Assembly (NCBI GenBank): GCA_947444195.1
Contig: CANEZL010000003.1
Location: 1-64,000 of the forward strand
Direction: 5' to 3'
Origin: Methylobacteriaceae bacterium
Lineage (GTDB): Bacteria; Pseudomonadota; Alphaproteobacteria; Rhizobiales; Beijerinckiaceae
Length of the DNA stretch: 64,000 nt
The translations under genes and the position numbers were made by a program. The stretch's first letter is position 1; every line of letters begins with the position of its first letter. Under the pieces are notes generated by a model. That model did not search any database, had not been told where the DNA came from, and saw only the letters and a program-made list of their open reading frames with translations. Shown piece by piece: positions 56,440 to 64,000 of this stretch.

Positions 56440-57801
56440 ATGGCCGAGACCGACCGCGAAGCCAACCGCTTCTCCGCCCGCGCCAGCCGCTACGCCCGCG
56501 TCGGCGCCAATGTCGGCGGCGTCGCCGCGCGGATGGCGGGCGCGCGCCTGTTCGGGGGCGACGGCACCACCAACGCCGCCGCGCTCGCCCAGGCGCTCGG
56601 CGGCCTCAAGGGTCCGATCATGAAGGTGGCGCAGCTGCTCGCCACCATCCCCGACCTGCTGCCGCCCGAATACGCCGCCGAGTTGCAGAAGCTCCAAGCC
56701 GACGCGCCGCCCATGGGCGCGGCCTTCGTCAAGCGGCGCATGCAGGCGGAACTCGGCGCAGGCTGGCAGGCGAAGTTCGAGAGCTTCGACCTGAAGCCGG
56801 CCGCCGCCGCCTCCCTGGGCCAGGTCCACCGGGCGACGGGCCTCGACGGTGCGCCGCTCGCCTGCAAGCTCCAGTACCCGGACATGCAATCCGCGGTCGA
56901 GGCCGACCTGAAGCAGCTCGAGATCGCTTTCGCCCTGCACCGGCGCATGAATTCCTGGCTCGACACCAGCGAGATCAAGAAGGAGATCGGCGCCCGGGTG
57001 CGCGAGGAGCTCGACTACACCCGCGAGGCGAAGCATGCCCGCCTCTACGGCGCGGTGCTCAAGGACATCGACGCCGTGCGGGTGCCCGAAGTCCGGGGCG
57101 ACCTCTCCACCGGACGTCTGCTGACCCTCGGCTGGCTCGACGGCGACCGGATCCTGAGTTTCTCGGACAGCCCGGTGGAGGTCCGCAACCGGATCGCCCA
57201 GGCCATGTTCAAGGCGTGGTGGCACCCGTTCAGCCGCGCCGCGGTGATCCACGGCGATCCCCATCTCGGCAACTACACGGTGTTCTCGGAAGACGGCGAG
57301 GCGCAGGGCATCAACCTGCTCGATTACGGCTGCGTGCGCATCTTCCACCCGCGCTTCGTCGGCGGCGTGGTCGACCTCTACCGCGGCCTTCTCGAGAACG
57401 ACGAGGCCCGCATCGTCCACGCCTACGAGGTCTGGGGCTTCAAGAAGCTCAACCGCGAGATCATCGAGATCCTCAACATCTGGGCGCGCTTCATCTACGG
57501 CCCGCTCCTGGAGGACCGCACCCGGACGGTGGCCGACGGCGTCAAGCCCGGCGAGTACGGGCGGCGCCAGGCGTTCCAGGTGCATCAGGCCCTGAAGGAG
57601 CGCGGTCCCGTCACCGTCCCACAGGAATTCGTGTTCATGGACCGGGCCGCCGTCGGGCTCGGGGCGGTGTTCCTCCACCTGCGCTCGGAACTGAACTACC
57701 ACCGCCTGTTCGAGGCCGAGATCGAGAGCTTCTCCCTCGACGCCCTCGCCGCCCGCCAGGGGGCGGCCCTCGCCGCGGCCGGCCTGCCGGAGCCGCGATA
57801 G
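56440..57801 (+). CDS. ABC1/UbiB-family (AarF) kinase-like protein
   Basis: A 453-residue atypical kinase. It has the KxGQ-type extension (LKGPIMKVAQLLATIPDLLPPEYAAEL; here KVAQ replaces KxGQ), the A-rich loop (AAAASLGQVHRA), catalytic VIHGDPHLGNYTV and metal-binding INLLDYGCVR (Asp-Tyr-Gly in place of Asp-Phe-Gly). It has no C-terminal membrane helices, unlike UbiB. Family members act in ubiquinone or lipid homeostasis. An in-frame GTG 12 bp earlier is an alternative start. Monocistronic, with an inverted repeat after the stop. Confidence 0.88.
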   Translation: MAETDREANRFSARASRYARVGANVGGVAARMAGARLFGGDGTTNAAALAQALGGLKGPIMKVAQLLATIPDLLPPEYAAELQKLQADAPPMGAAFVKRRMQAELGAGWQAKFESFDLKPAAAASLGQVHRATGLDGAPLACKLQYPDMQSAVEADLKQLEIAFALHRRMNSWLDTSEIKKEIGARVREELDYTREAKHARLYGAVLKDIDAVRVPEVRGDLSTGRLLTLGWLDGDRILSFSDSPVEVRNRIAQAMFKAWWHPFSRAAVIHGDPHLGNYTVFSEDGEAQGINLLDYGCVRIFHPRFVGGVVDLYRGLLENDEARIVHAYEVWGFKKLNREIIEILNIWARFIYGPLLEDRTRTVADGVKPGEYGRRQAFQVHQALKERGPVTVPQEFVFMDRAAVGLGAVFLHLRSELNYHRLFEAEIESFSLDALAARQGAALAAAGLPEPR

Positions 57802-57813
57802 GCGGCGCGCGGC

Positions 57814-57845
57814 CCAGTTTTCGCCGTCGTCTGCCCAAAAACTGG
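57814..57845 (+). terminator. Inverted repeat after the ABC1 kinase gene
   Basis: CCAGTTTT (57814-57821) and AAAACTGG (57838-57845) can pair with a 16-nt loop. The long loop makes it a weak terminator candidate; the CAAAAACTGGACGATGG sequence resembles the hairpin repeats at 35.8 kb. Confidence 0.35.
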
Positions 57846-57940
57846 ACGATGGTTCAAGGCGGACACGATTGCCGCAGGAAAAGCCTTGGGCTACATCCGC
57901 TGGGATAACAAAGACGCGTCGACAAGGGGACGAGCGCAGG

Positions 57941-58234
57941 ATGGCCGATGTGAAGACCGTGTCCGGGACGGCTTACAGCCCGGCGATGGATGCCAGCACC
58001 CACGAGCAGACCTACCGGGGCTTCATCCGTTTCATCGAGATCGCGACGGGTGTGGTGATCTGCTGGGTGCTCGCCCTGGCCGTGGGAGGGATCCACGAGG
58101 CGTGGATGACCGCGATCCTCGGCGTGGTCGCCTCCTCGGTGGCCGGCGCCCTCGGTGCCTTCGCGCCGCCGATCGGCTGGAAGGCGCCCTGCGCGGTCGC
58201 CGTGCTGCTGGCCCTCTACCTCTTCTTCGCCTGA
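57941..58234 (+). CDS. aa3-type cytochrome c oxidase subunit IV-like small membrane protein
   Basis: A 97-residue protein. After an N-terminal THEQTYRGFIRFIEIATG segment typical of the bacterial aa3 oxidase subunit IV family, there are two to three short hydrophobic helices (GVVICWVLALAVGG, WMTAILGVVASSVAGALGA, APCAVAVLLALYLFFA). It is longer than the usual single-helix, 50-60-residue form. A gene of this family just upstream of pntA is common in alphaproteobacteria. The AAGGGGACGAGCG leader resembles that of the amidinotransferase. It may be an accessory oxidase subunit; the family fit is moderate. Confidence 0.65.
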   Translation: MADVKTVSGTAYSPAMDASTHEQTYRGFIRFIEIATGVVICWVLALAVGGIHEAWMTAILGVVASSVAGALGAFAPPIGWKAPCAVAVLLALYLFFA

Positions 58235-58243
58235 TTCAGGACT

Positions 58244-58265
58244 GCGAGCCCCGAGCGGGGCTCGC
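58244..58265 (+). terminator. Terminator-like hairpin before pntAA
   Basis: GCGAGCCCC (58244-58252) and GGGGCTCGC (58257-58265) form a perfect 9-bp stem with a GAGC loop, 10 bp beyond the preceding stop. It is followed by ATCGGTTACATTTCC. The next 100 bp include an AT-rich stretch (TTGGTATTTAATATT) that may be the pnt promoter. Confidence 0.65.
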
Positions 58266-58372
58266 ATCGGTTACATTTCCTTGGTATTTAATATTCCAGC
58301 GGGCTGAGCCACCTCGAAGAATCAACGCGCTTCGCGCATCCGGTGGCGGTCCATCATTGGGGGTTTGCCTGA

Positions 58373-59515
58373 ATGCGCATCGCTGTGCTTTCGGAGACCG
58401 ATGCCGCGGAGCCGCGGGTCGCGGCGGTGCCGGAAACGGTCAAGAAATTCAAAGGGCTCGGGGCGGACGTGGTCGTCCAGTCGGGGGCAGGCCTGAAGGC
58501 CGGCGTCCCCGATGCCGAGTACGAGGCCGCGGGCGCGACCGTCGCCGCGGACGCCGCCGAGGCGGCCCGTGACGCCGACCTCGTCCTCAAGGTCCGCCGG
58601 CCCGACGCCGAGGAGCTGAAGCTCTACAAGTCGGGCGCCGCGGTCGTGGCGATCATGGATCCCTACGGCAACGAGGCGGCCCTCCAGGCCATGGCCGAGG
58701 CCGGCGTCAGCGCCTTCGCCATGGAGCTGATGCCCCGCATCACCCGTGCCCAGGTGATGGACGTGCTTTCCTCCCAGGCCAACCTCGCCGGCTACCGCGC
58801 GGTGGTCGACGGCGCCGCCGAGTACGGCCGGGCCATGCCCATGATGATGACCGCCGCCGGCACCGTGCCCGCCGCCCGCGTCTTCGTGATGGGCGTGGGC
58901 GTGGCCGGCCTCCAGGCCATCGCCACCGCCCGCCGCATGGGTGCGGTGGTGACCGCCACCGACGTGCGCCCGGCGACGAAGGAGCAGGTCGAGTCCCTCG
59001 GCGCGAAGTTCGTCGCCGTGGAGGACGACGAGTTCAAGCAGGCCGAGACCGCGGGCGGCTACGCCAAGGAGATGTCGGCCGAGTACCAGAAGAAGCAGGC
59101 GGAACTGGTCAAGGGCCACATCGCCAAGCAGGACATCGTCATCACCACCGCCCTGATCCCGGGACGGCCGGCCCCGAAGCTCGTCTCCGAGGAGATGGTC
59201 GCCTCGATGAAGCCCGGCTCCGTGCTCATCGATCTGGCGGTCGAGCGCGGCGGCAACGTCGCCGGCGCCAAGGCGGGCGAGGTCGTCACCACCGACAGGG
59301 GCGTGAAGATCGTCGGCCACCTGAACGTCGCGGGCCGTCTCGCCGCCACCGCGTCGAGCCTCTACGCGCGCAACCTCTACGCCTTCCTCGAGACCCTGAT
59401 CGACAAGGAGACGAAGTCGCTCGCGGTGAAGTGGGACGACGAGCTCGTCAAGGCGACGAACCTCACCCGCGACGGTCAGGTCGTGCACGCCTCCTTCCAG
59501 CCCAAAGCGGCCTGA
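58373..59515 (+). CDS. pntAA: NAD(P) transhydrogenase subunit alpha part 1
   Basis: A 380-residue soluble NAD(H)-binding domain I of the proton-translocating transhydrogenase, related to alanine dehydrogenase. Landmarks are [12 protein letters not shown], the Rossmann motif [20 protein letters not shown] and the mobile-loop region [14 protein letters not shown]. In this three-gene form, as in Rhodospirillum, the alpha subunit is split so that this protein is peripheral. It transfers hydride from NADH towards NADP+, driven by proton entry, giving NADPH for biosynthesis and redox balance. Start ATG with GGGGG upstream. Confidence 0.96.
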   Translation: MRIAVLSETDAAEPRVAAVPETVKKFKGLGADVVVQSGAGLKAGVPDAEYEAAGATVAADAAEAARDADLVLKVRRPDAEELKLYKSGAAVVAIMDPYGNEAALQAMAEAGVSAFAMELMPRITRAQVMDVLSSQANLAGYRAVVDGAAEYGRAMPMMMTAAGTVPAARVFVMGVGVAGLQAIATARRMGAVVTATDVRPATKEQVESLGAKFVAVEDDEFKQAETAGGYAKEMSAEYQKKQAELVKGHIAKQDIVITTALIPGRPAPKLVSEEMVASMKPGSVLIDLAVERGGNVAGAKAGEVVTTDRGVKIVGHLNVAGRLAATASSLYARNLYAFLETLIDKETKSLAVKWDDELVKATNLTRDGQVVHASFQPKAA

Positions 59516-59532
59516 TCCCGCGGAGAATCCGA

Positions 59533-59982
59533 ATGGCTACCATCCCTCCCGATCAGGCGGCGGACCAGACGCGCCTCCTCGCCGACACCGCCCGGGCCGC
59601 CGCCGCGGCCGCCCGCAACGCCGCCGACCAGGCCCAGGCGATCGCCGACGGCCTCGGCCACGGCGTCGCCGCGGCCACGCACGGCGCGGTGGATCCCACC
59701 GTTTTCCGCCTCGCGATCTTCGTGCTCGCGATCTTCGTCGGCTACTACGTAGTCTGGTCGGTGACCCCGGCCCTGCACACGCCGCTGATGTCGGTGACCA
59801 ACGCGATCTCATCCGTGATCATCGTCGGCGCGCTGCTCGCCGCCGGCGTTCCCCTCGTCGAGAAGGGCACGGGCATCGCCCGCTTCTTCGGCTTCATCGG
59901 CATCGTGCTCGCCAGCGTGAACATCTTCGGGGGCTTCCTCGTCACGCAGCGCATGCTCGGCATGTACAAGAAGAAGGGCTGA
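59533..59982 (+). CDS. pntAB: NAD(P) transhydrogenase subunit alpha part 2
   Basis: A 149-residue membrane subunit with an unusual Ala-rich N-terminal extension of about 55 residues ([16 protein letters not shown]) before the membrane core. The core has four hydrophobic helices, with the family signature [20 protein letters not shown] in the middle and the [21 protein letters not shown] segment. It forms part of the proton channel with PntB. It lies 17 bp after pntAA and 3 bp before the PntB start. Confidence 0.95.
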   Translation: MATIPPDQAADQTRLLADTARAAAAAARNAADQAQAIADGLGHGVAAATHGAVDPTVFRLAIFVLAIFVGYYVVWSVTPALHTPLMSVTNAISSVIIVGALLAAGVPLVEKGTGIARFFGFIGIVLASVNIFGGFLVTQRMLGMYKKKG

Positions 59983-59985
59983 GCC

Positions 59986-61386
59986 GTGTCCGAGAACGTC
60001 TCCTCCCTTCTCTATATCGTCTCCGGCGTCCTGTTCATCATGGCGCTGCGGGGGCTCTCGCACCCGACGACGTCGCGCCAGGGCAACATGTACGGCATGG
60101 TGGGCATGGGGCTCGCCGTGCTGACCACCCTGGTCGGCCATCCCCCGGCCGGGTTCGGCGCCTGGATCCTCGTGCTCCTCGGCCTCGGCCTCGGCGGCGG
60201 CGCCGGCGCGGTCATCGCCAAGCGGGTGCCGATGACGGCGATGCCGCAACTGGTCGCCGCCTTCCATTCCCTCGTCGGCCTCGCGGCCGTCGCGGTGGCG
60301 GCCGGCGCCCTCTACGCGCCGCAGGCCTTCGGCATCATCGAGAACGGCCACTTCCACAAGCAGTCGCTGTTCGAGATGGGTCTCGGCGTGGCGATCGGCG
60401 CGATCACCTTCACCGGCTCGGTCATCGCCTTCGCCAAGCTCGACGGCCGCATGTCGGGCAAGCCGATCATGCTGCCCCAGCGCCACCTCATCAATATCGC
60501 CCTCGGCATCGCGCTGGTGCTGCTGCTGGCGATCTTCATCGGCAACGAGAGCAAGGCGGTCTTCTGGCTGATCGTCATCCTCTCGCTGGTGCTCGGCGGC
60601 CTGCTCATCATCCCGATCGGCGGCGCCGACATGCCCGTCGTCGTCTCGATGCTGAACTCGTACTCGGGCTGGGCGGCGGCCGGCATCGGCTTCACCCTGG
60701 GCAACCTCGCGCTCATCATCACGGGCGCCCTGGTCGGCTCCTCGGGCGCGATCCTGTCCTACATCATGTGCCACGCGATGAACCGGTCGTTCTTCTCGGT
60801 CATCCTCGGCGGCTTCGGCGGCGATGCCGCCGCGGCGGCCGGCGGCGGGCAGGTCGAGACGCGGCCCGTGAAGCAGGGCTCGGCGGACGACGCCGCCTAC
60901 ATCATGAAGAACGCCGAGCGCGTGATCATCGTCCCCGGCTACGGCATGGCGGTGGCGCAGGCCCAGCACTCGCTGCGCGAGATGGCCGACCTCCTGAAGA
61001 AGGAAGGCGTCGACGTGAAGTACGCCATCCACCCGGTGGCGGGCCGCATGCCGGGCCACATGAACGTGCTGCTCGCCGAGGCCAACGTGCCCTACGACGA
61101 GGTGTTCGAACTGGAGGACATCAACGGCGAGTTCCCGCAGGCGGACGTGGCCTTCGTGATCGGCGCCAACGACGTCACCAACCCGGCCGCCAAGACCGAC
61201 AAGACCTCGCCGATCTACGGCATGCCGATCCTCGACGTGGAGAAGGCCAAGACCGTGCTCTTCATCAAGCGCGGCATGGGCTCGGGCTATGCCGGCGTCG
61301 AGAACGAGGTCTTCTTCCGCGACAACACGATGATGCTCTTCGGCGACGCGAAGAAGGTCGTCGACTCGATCCTCAAGAACCTCTGA
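59986..61386 (+). CDS. pntB: NAD(P) transhydrogenase subunit beta
   Basis: A 466-residue protein from a GTG. About eight N-terminal membrane helices (GMVGMGLAVLTTLVG, VVSMLNSYSGWAAAGIGFTLGN and others) are followed by the cytosolic NADP(H)-binding domain III with VIIVPGYGMAVAQAQ, HPVAGRMPGHMNVLLAEANVP and GANDVTNPAAK. The conserved channel histidine region is in FHSLVGLAAVA. It is the last gene of pntAA-pntAB-pntB, and an 11-bp hairpin follows. Complete and normal in length. Confidence 0.97.
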   Translation: MSENVSSLLYIVSGVLFIMALRGLSHPTTSRQGNMYGMVGMGLAVLTTLVGHPPAGFGAWILVLLGLGLGGGAGAVIAKRVPMTAMPQLVAAFHSLVGLAAVAVAAGALYAPQAFGIIENGHFHKQSLFEMGLGVAIGAITFTGSVIAFAKLDGRMSGKPIMLPQRHLINIALGIALVLLLAIFIGNESKAVFWLIVILSLVLGGLLIIPIGGADMPVVVSMLNSYSGWAAAGIGFTLGNLALIITGALVGSSGAILSYIMCHAMNRSFFSVILGGFGGDAAAAAGGGQVETRPVKQGSADDAAYIMKNAERVIIVPGYGMAVAQAQHSLREMADLLKKEGVDVKYAIHPVAGRMPGHMNVLLAEANVPYDEVFELEDINGEFPQADVAFVIGANDVTNPAAKTDKTSPIYGMPILDVEKAKTVLFIKRGMGSGYAGVENEVFFRDNTMMLFGDAKKVVDSILKNL

Positions 61387-61409
61387 TCCGGCACGGATCG
61401 GCGGGAGGC

Positions 61410-61437
61410 GCGGGGCGGGCAGCGATGCCCGCCCCGC
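61410..61437 (+). terminator. Terminator after pntB
   Basis: GCGGGGCGGGC (61410-61420) and GCCCGCCCCGC (61427-61437) form a perfect 11-bp stem with a 6-nt loop, followed by TCTCGTTTCC. It lies between pntB and recJ and should end the pnt operon. Confidence 0.75.
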
Positions 61438-61492
61438 TCTCGTTTCCGGAGCGGCCACCACCTTTTCGGGACGATGCTCTATAGGAGGCGCC

Positions 61493-63310
61493 GTGCCTGA
61501 TTCCGCCGTCCCCCCGCGCGCCTTCCTCGGTGTCACCGCCTCGGTCCTCGGACGGACCTGGCGGGAGCGCTGCGCCGATGCCGTGACCCAGGGGCACGCC
61601 GCGGCGATGGTGCAGGCCCACGGGCTGCCGGATCTGCTCGCCCGCGTGCTCGCCGGACGCGGCGTGCGGCCCGATCAGGCGCAGGCCTATCTCCGCCCCC
61701 GCCTGCGCGACCTCCTGCCGGATCCGGACAGCCTGGTCGACATGTCGCTCGCGGCCAAGCGCATCGCCCGCGCGGTCCGCCGCGGGGAGATCGTCGCCGT
61801 GTTCGGCGATTACGACGTGGACGGCGCGGCGAGCGCGGCCCTGCTCGCCGGCTACCTGCGCGGCCTCGGCGTGCCCGCCCGCATCCACATCCCCGACCGC
61901 ATCACGGAGGGCTACGGCCCCAACGTCGCGGCGGTGCGCGGCCTCGCCGCCGAGGGGGCGACGCTCCTCGTCTGCGTCGATTGCGGAACGAGCGGGCACG
62001 GCCCCCTGGAGGAGGCGGAGAAGCTCGGCCTCGACGTTCTGGTGCTCGACCACCACGCCGCCCCGGAGATCCTGCCGCCGGTGCGGGCCCTGGTGAACCC
62101 GAACCGGCTCGACGACCTCTCCGGCCTCGGCCATCTCTGCGCGGCGGGCGTCGTCTTCCTCACCCTCGTCGCCGTGAACCGGCTCCTGCGGCAGGAGGGC
62201 TTCTTCGGGGGCGGCCTCTCCGAGCCGACGCTCACCGACGCCCTCGACCTCGTGGCGCTCGCCACCGTCGCCGACGTCGTTCCGCTCACCGGCCTCAACC
62301 GCGCCTTCGTCGTCCAGGGCCTCGCGGTGATGCGGGCGCGCGGGCGCACCGGGCTCGCCGCCCTGCTCGACGCCGCCTCCCTGGACGGACCGCCGGAGGC
62401 CTGGCATCTCGGCTACCTGCTCGGGCCGCGCATCAATGCGGGCGGGCGCATCGGCGACGCGAGCCTCGGCGCCCGGCTCCTCACCACGGACGACCCGATC
62501 GAGGCCGTGCGCGTGGCGGCCGAGCTCGACCGGCTCAACCGCGAGCGCCAGATCATCGAGGCGCAGGCGGTGGCCGATGCCGAGGCGGCCATGGACCGCC
62601 TGCTCGGCCTCGATCCGGACCGGCCCGTCCTGGTGGCGGGAAGCGCCGACTGGCATCCGGGCGTGGTCGGCCTGATCGCGGCGCGCCTCAAGGAGCGCTT
62701 CGGCCGCCCCGCCTTCGCCTTCGCCCTGCGCCCGGACGGCACTGCGACGGGCTCGGGCCGCTCGGTCCCCGGTGCCGATCTCGGCCGCGCCGTGCGGCTC
62801 TGCGTGGAGGCGGGCCTCGCGGCCAAGGGCGGCGGCCACGCCATGGCCGCCGGCGTGACGCTGACGGGCACCGACCTCTCGCGCTTCGAGGCCCGGCTCA
62901 CCGAATGCCTCGGCGCCGCCGTGGCGCAGGCGCGGGCGCTCGACGCGCTCCTCGTGGATGCGAGCCTCAGCGCGGGAGGCGCCACCGCCGAGACGGTCCG
63001 GCTGATCGGCGCCGCCGGCCCGTTCGGGCAGGGCGCGCCGGATCCGGTCTTCGCCCTGCCGAACCACCGCATCGTCGATGCGGGCGTCGTCGGCACCGGG
63101 CACGTGCGCGCCCGCCTGCGCAGCCGGGACGGGCAGACCATCGGCGCGATCAGCTTCCGCAGCGCGCAGAGCCCGCTGGGCCTCGCCATCCTCAACGGGA
63201 TCGGCCGCGAGTGCCACCTGGCCGGCACCCTCTCCTGCGACCGCTGGCGCGGGGTCGAGCGTGCACAGTTGCGGATCTGCGACCTCGCTCCGTCCGACCG
63301 GGCGGAATGA
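61493..63310 (+). CDS. recJ: Single-stranded-DNA-specific exonuclease RecJ
   Basis: A 605-residue DHH-family nuclease with a GTG start preceded by AGGAGGCGCC. Motifs in order are FGDYDVDG (Asp106, Asp108, Asp110), VCVDCGTSG, VLDHHAAP (the DHH motif), GPRINAGGRIGD, and the DHHA1 domain with GSGRSVPG and KGGGHAMAAG, then the OB-fold. It degrades ssDNA 5' to 3' in RecFOR recombination and mismatch repair. It lies about 80 bp before tRNA-Tyr. Confidence 0.96.
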   Translation: MPDSAVPPRAFLGVTASVLGRTWRERCADAVTQGHAAAMVQAHGLPDLLARVLAGRGVRPDQAQAYLRPRLRDLLPDPDSLVDMSLAAKRIARAVRRGEIVAVFGDYDVDGAASAALLAGYLRGLGVPARIHIPDRITEGYGPNVAAVRGLAAEGATLLVCVDCGTSGHGPLEEAEKLGLDVLVLDHHAAPEILPPVRALVNPNRLDDLSGLGHLCAAGVVFLTLVAVNRLLRQEGFFGGGLSEPTLTDALDLVALATVADVVPLTGLNRAFVVQGLAVMRARGRTGLAALLDAASLDGPPEAWHLGYLLGPRINAGGRIGDASLGARLLTTDDPIEAVRVAAELDRLNRERQIIEAQAVADAEAAMDRLLGLDPDRPVLVAGSADWHPGVVGLIAARLKERFGRPAFAFALRPDGTATGSGRSVPGADLGRAVRLCVEAGLAAKGGGHAMAAGVTLTGTDLSRFEARLTECLGAAVAQARALDALLVDASLSAGGATAETVRLIGAAGPFGQGAPDPVFALPNHRIVDAGVVGTGHVRARLRSRDGQTIGAISFRSAQSPLGLAILNGIGRECHLAGTLSCDRWRGVERAQLRICDLAPSDRAE

Positions 63311-63390
63311 GCGGATCGGGCGCGAAGCCCTGTTGACACCCACGCAACCCCTCACCATAAGAGCCCCGCGGCCCGGACGGGCTGCTGTTT

Positions 63391-63474
63391 GGGGGAATGT
63401 CCCGAGCGGCAAAGGGGGCGGACTGTAAATCCGCTGCGTAAGCTTCGTAGGTTCGAGTCCTACTTCCCCCACCA
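63391..63474 (+). tRNA. tRNA-Tyr (anticodon GUA)
   Basis: An 84-nt class II tRNA with encoded CCA. The acceptor arms are GGGGGAA and TTCCCCC; anticodon stem GCGGA/TCCGC with loop CTGTAAA gives GUA. The variable arm (GCGTAAGCTTCGT) and T-loop GGTTCGAGTCC are present. Confidence 0.97.
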
Positions 63475-63564
63475 AACAATACCCACATCGCGAGAGACCA
63501 CGAGACGGGCCGAGAGCTTGGCCAGCTTCTCAAGAGCACGAAGCTGTGCTACGAGGTGTCTCAC

Positions 63565-63638
63565 GCGGGTGTAGCTCAATGGTAGAGCAGCAGCCTTCCA
63601 AGCTGAATACGAGGGTTCGATTCCCTTCACCCGCTCCA
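63565..63638 (+). tRNA. tRNA-Gly (anticodon UCC)
   Basis: A 74-nt tRNA with encoded CCA. The acceptor arms are GCGGGTG and CACCCGC; the anticodon loop CTTCCAA gives UCC; the T-loop is GGTTCGATTCC. It lies 90 bp after tRNA-Tyr and is probably co-transcribed with it, an arrangement common in alphaproteobacteria. Confidence 0.97.
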
Positions 63639-64000
63639 ACACGCTCCTCCGACCCTGAAATGCCGCCGCGGGCCGGCTTCTCCCATCGGCGGCTCGAACC
63701 GTGTCCCGCCCTCGCGAGCGCGCGGCCGAGCGTTCCGCCCGCCTGACGCTGCCCAGTATCGCGCGGGCCGCCTCGAAGCGGACCTCCCCGGTCTCGCAGG
63801 TCTTGCAGATCGCCCCGGGATAGCGGCCGCCGATCACCGTCTCGGCGAACAGGCCCGACTTGAAGCGCGGCGCCGCCTCGGTCTCGACCGCGAGCCGGTC
63901 GTGCGGGCCGAATCGCACCGGCCCGAGGGGTGCCCGGATCGAGGCGCCCTGGCTCGTGCTCCGCAGGACCGCGCGCAGGCGGGCGTACCGGCCGAGCGGC
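63639..64000 (-). other. Possible end of a minus-strand gene entering from the right edge
   Basis: From 64000 down to about 63750 one minus-strand frame reads like protein (LRAVLRSTSQGASIRAPLG, then RFKSGLFAETVIGG and YPGAICKTCETGEVRF). It has no stop before it runs into the tRNA genes, so the true 3' end and frame are uncertain. No family was recognised. A partial hypothetical gene is possible. Confidence 0.3.

Noticed and set aside
63460..63918. 152-codon minus-strand frame across both tRNA spacers
   Set aside because: It reads through tRNA-Gly (63565-63638) in full, so it cannot be a normal gene in its lower part; only the portion near the window edge might be coding.

Overview
This window is about 71% GC with strong G/C third-position bias, and it encodes hopanoid side-chain genes, a three-subunit proton-translocating transhydrogenase, GapR, an NtrC-type regulator and many Rhizobiales-type intergenic hairpin repeats. 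Together these point to an alphaproteobacterium of the Methylobacterium group; the genus is inferred from gene content, not tested. No rRNA, CRISPR array, prophage or plasmid origin was seen. Accessory DNA is limited to an IS701-type transposase cut by the left edge, a decayed IS630-type transposase (about 9.8-10.8 kb) and a small toxin-antitoxin locus with a frameshifted toxin.

Layout. 0-2.3 kb: IS end, a cupin, a flavin monooxygenase and an AT-rich gap. 2.3-9.7 kb: a peptide/nickel-type ABC transporter operon with two tandem substrate-binding proteins. 9.8-11 kb: IS630 remnant and tRNA-Ser(UGA). 11.1-13.1 kb: a beta-propeller protein related to glucosaminyl-inositolphosphorylceramide transferase N-termini, a tiny secreted peptide and a large hairpin. 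13.2-18.7 kb: a TetR-controlled acyl-CoA operon (acyl-CoA dehydrogenase, thiolase, SDR, acyl-CoA kinase-like phosphotransferase, DUF6285) that resembles the levulinate/4-hydroxyacid (lva) pathway. 19-24.5 kb: COG0523 metallochaperone GTPase, gapR and an Mfd-like translocase. 24.5-28.9 kb: aldo/keto reductase, PilZ protein, hybrid histidine kinase. 29.2-35.1 kb: hpnJ, hpnI, hpnM and hpnL on the minus strand, diverging from an arginine:glycine amidinotransferase homologue. 35-40.4 kb: repeat cluster, an alpha/beta-hydrolase lacking its nucleophile serine, a NepR-like anti-sigma protein with a REC protein, dienelactone hydrolase, acetyltransferase and phosphoesterase. 40.5-47.6 kb: clpB, a MOSC protein, small membrane proteins and ppdK. 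48.2-53.5 kb: a MepK-like and an L,D-transpeptidase gene side by side, then a sigma-54 response regulator. 53.8-57.8 kb: pepF, the toxin-antitoxin locus and an ABC1/UbiB kinase. 57.9-63.3 kb: a small oxidase subunit IV, pntAA-pntAB-pntB and recJ. 63.4-63.6 kb: tRNA-Tyr and tRNA-Gly.

The most interesting system is the hopanoid locus. HpnI, HpnK and HpnJ are the known route to bacteriohopanetetrol cyclitol ether, and Methylobacterium is known to make a guanidine-substituted version of that lipid. An AGAT-type amidinotransferase with intact Asp/His/Cys residues, divergent from hpnL, is a natural candidate for the guanidinylation step. Second in interest are the lva-like cluster with its own thiolase, and a dispersed repeat of about 65 bp whose first bases form the stop codon of two unrelated genes and whose third copy carries the IS701-type insertion.
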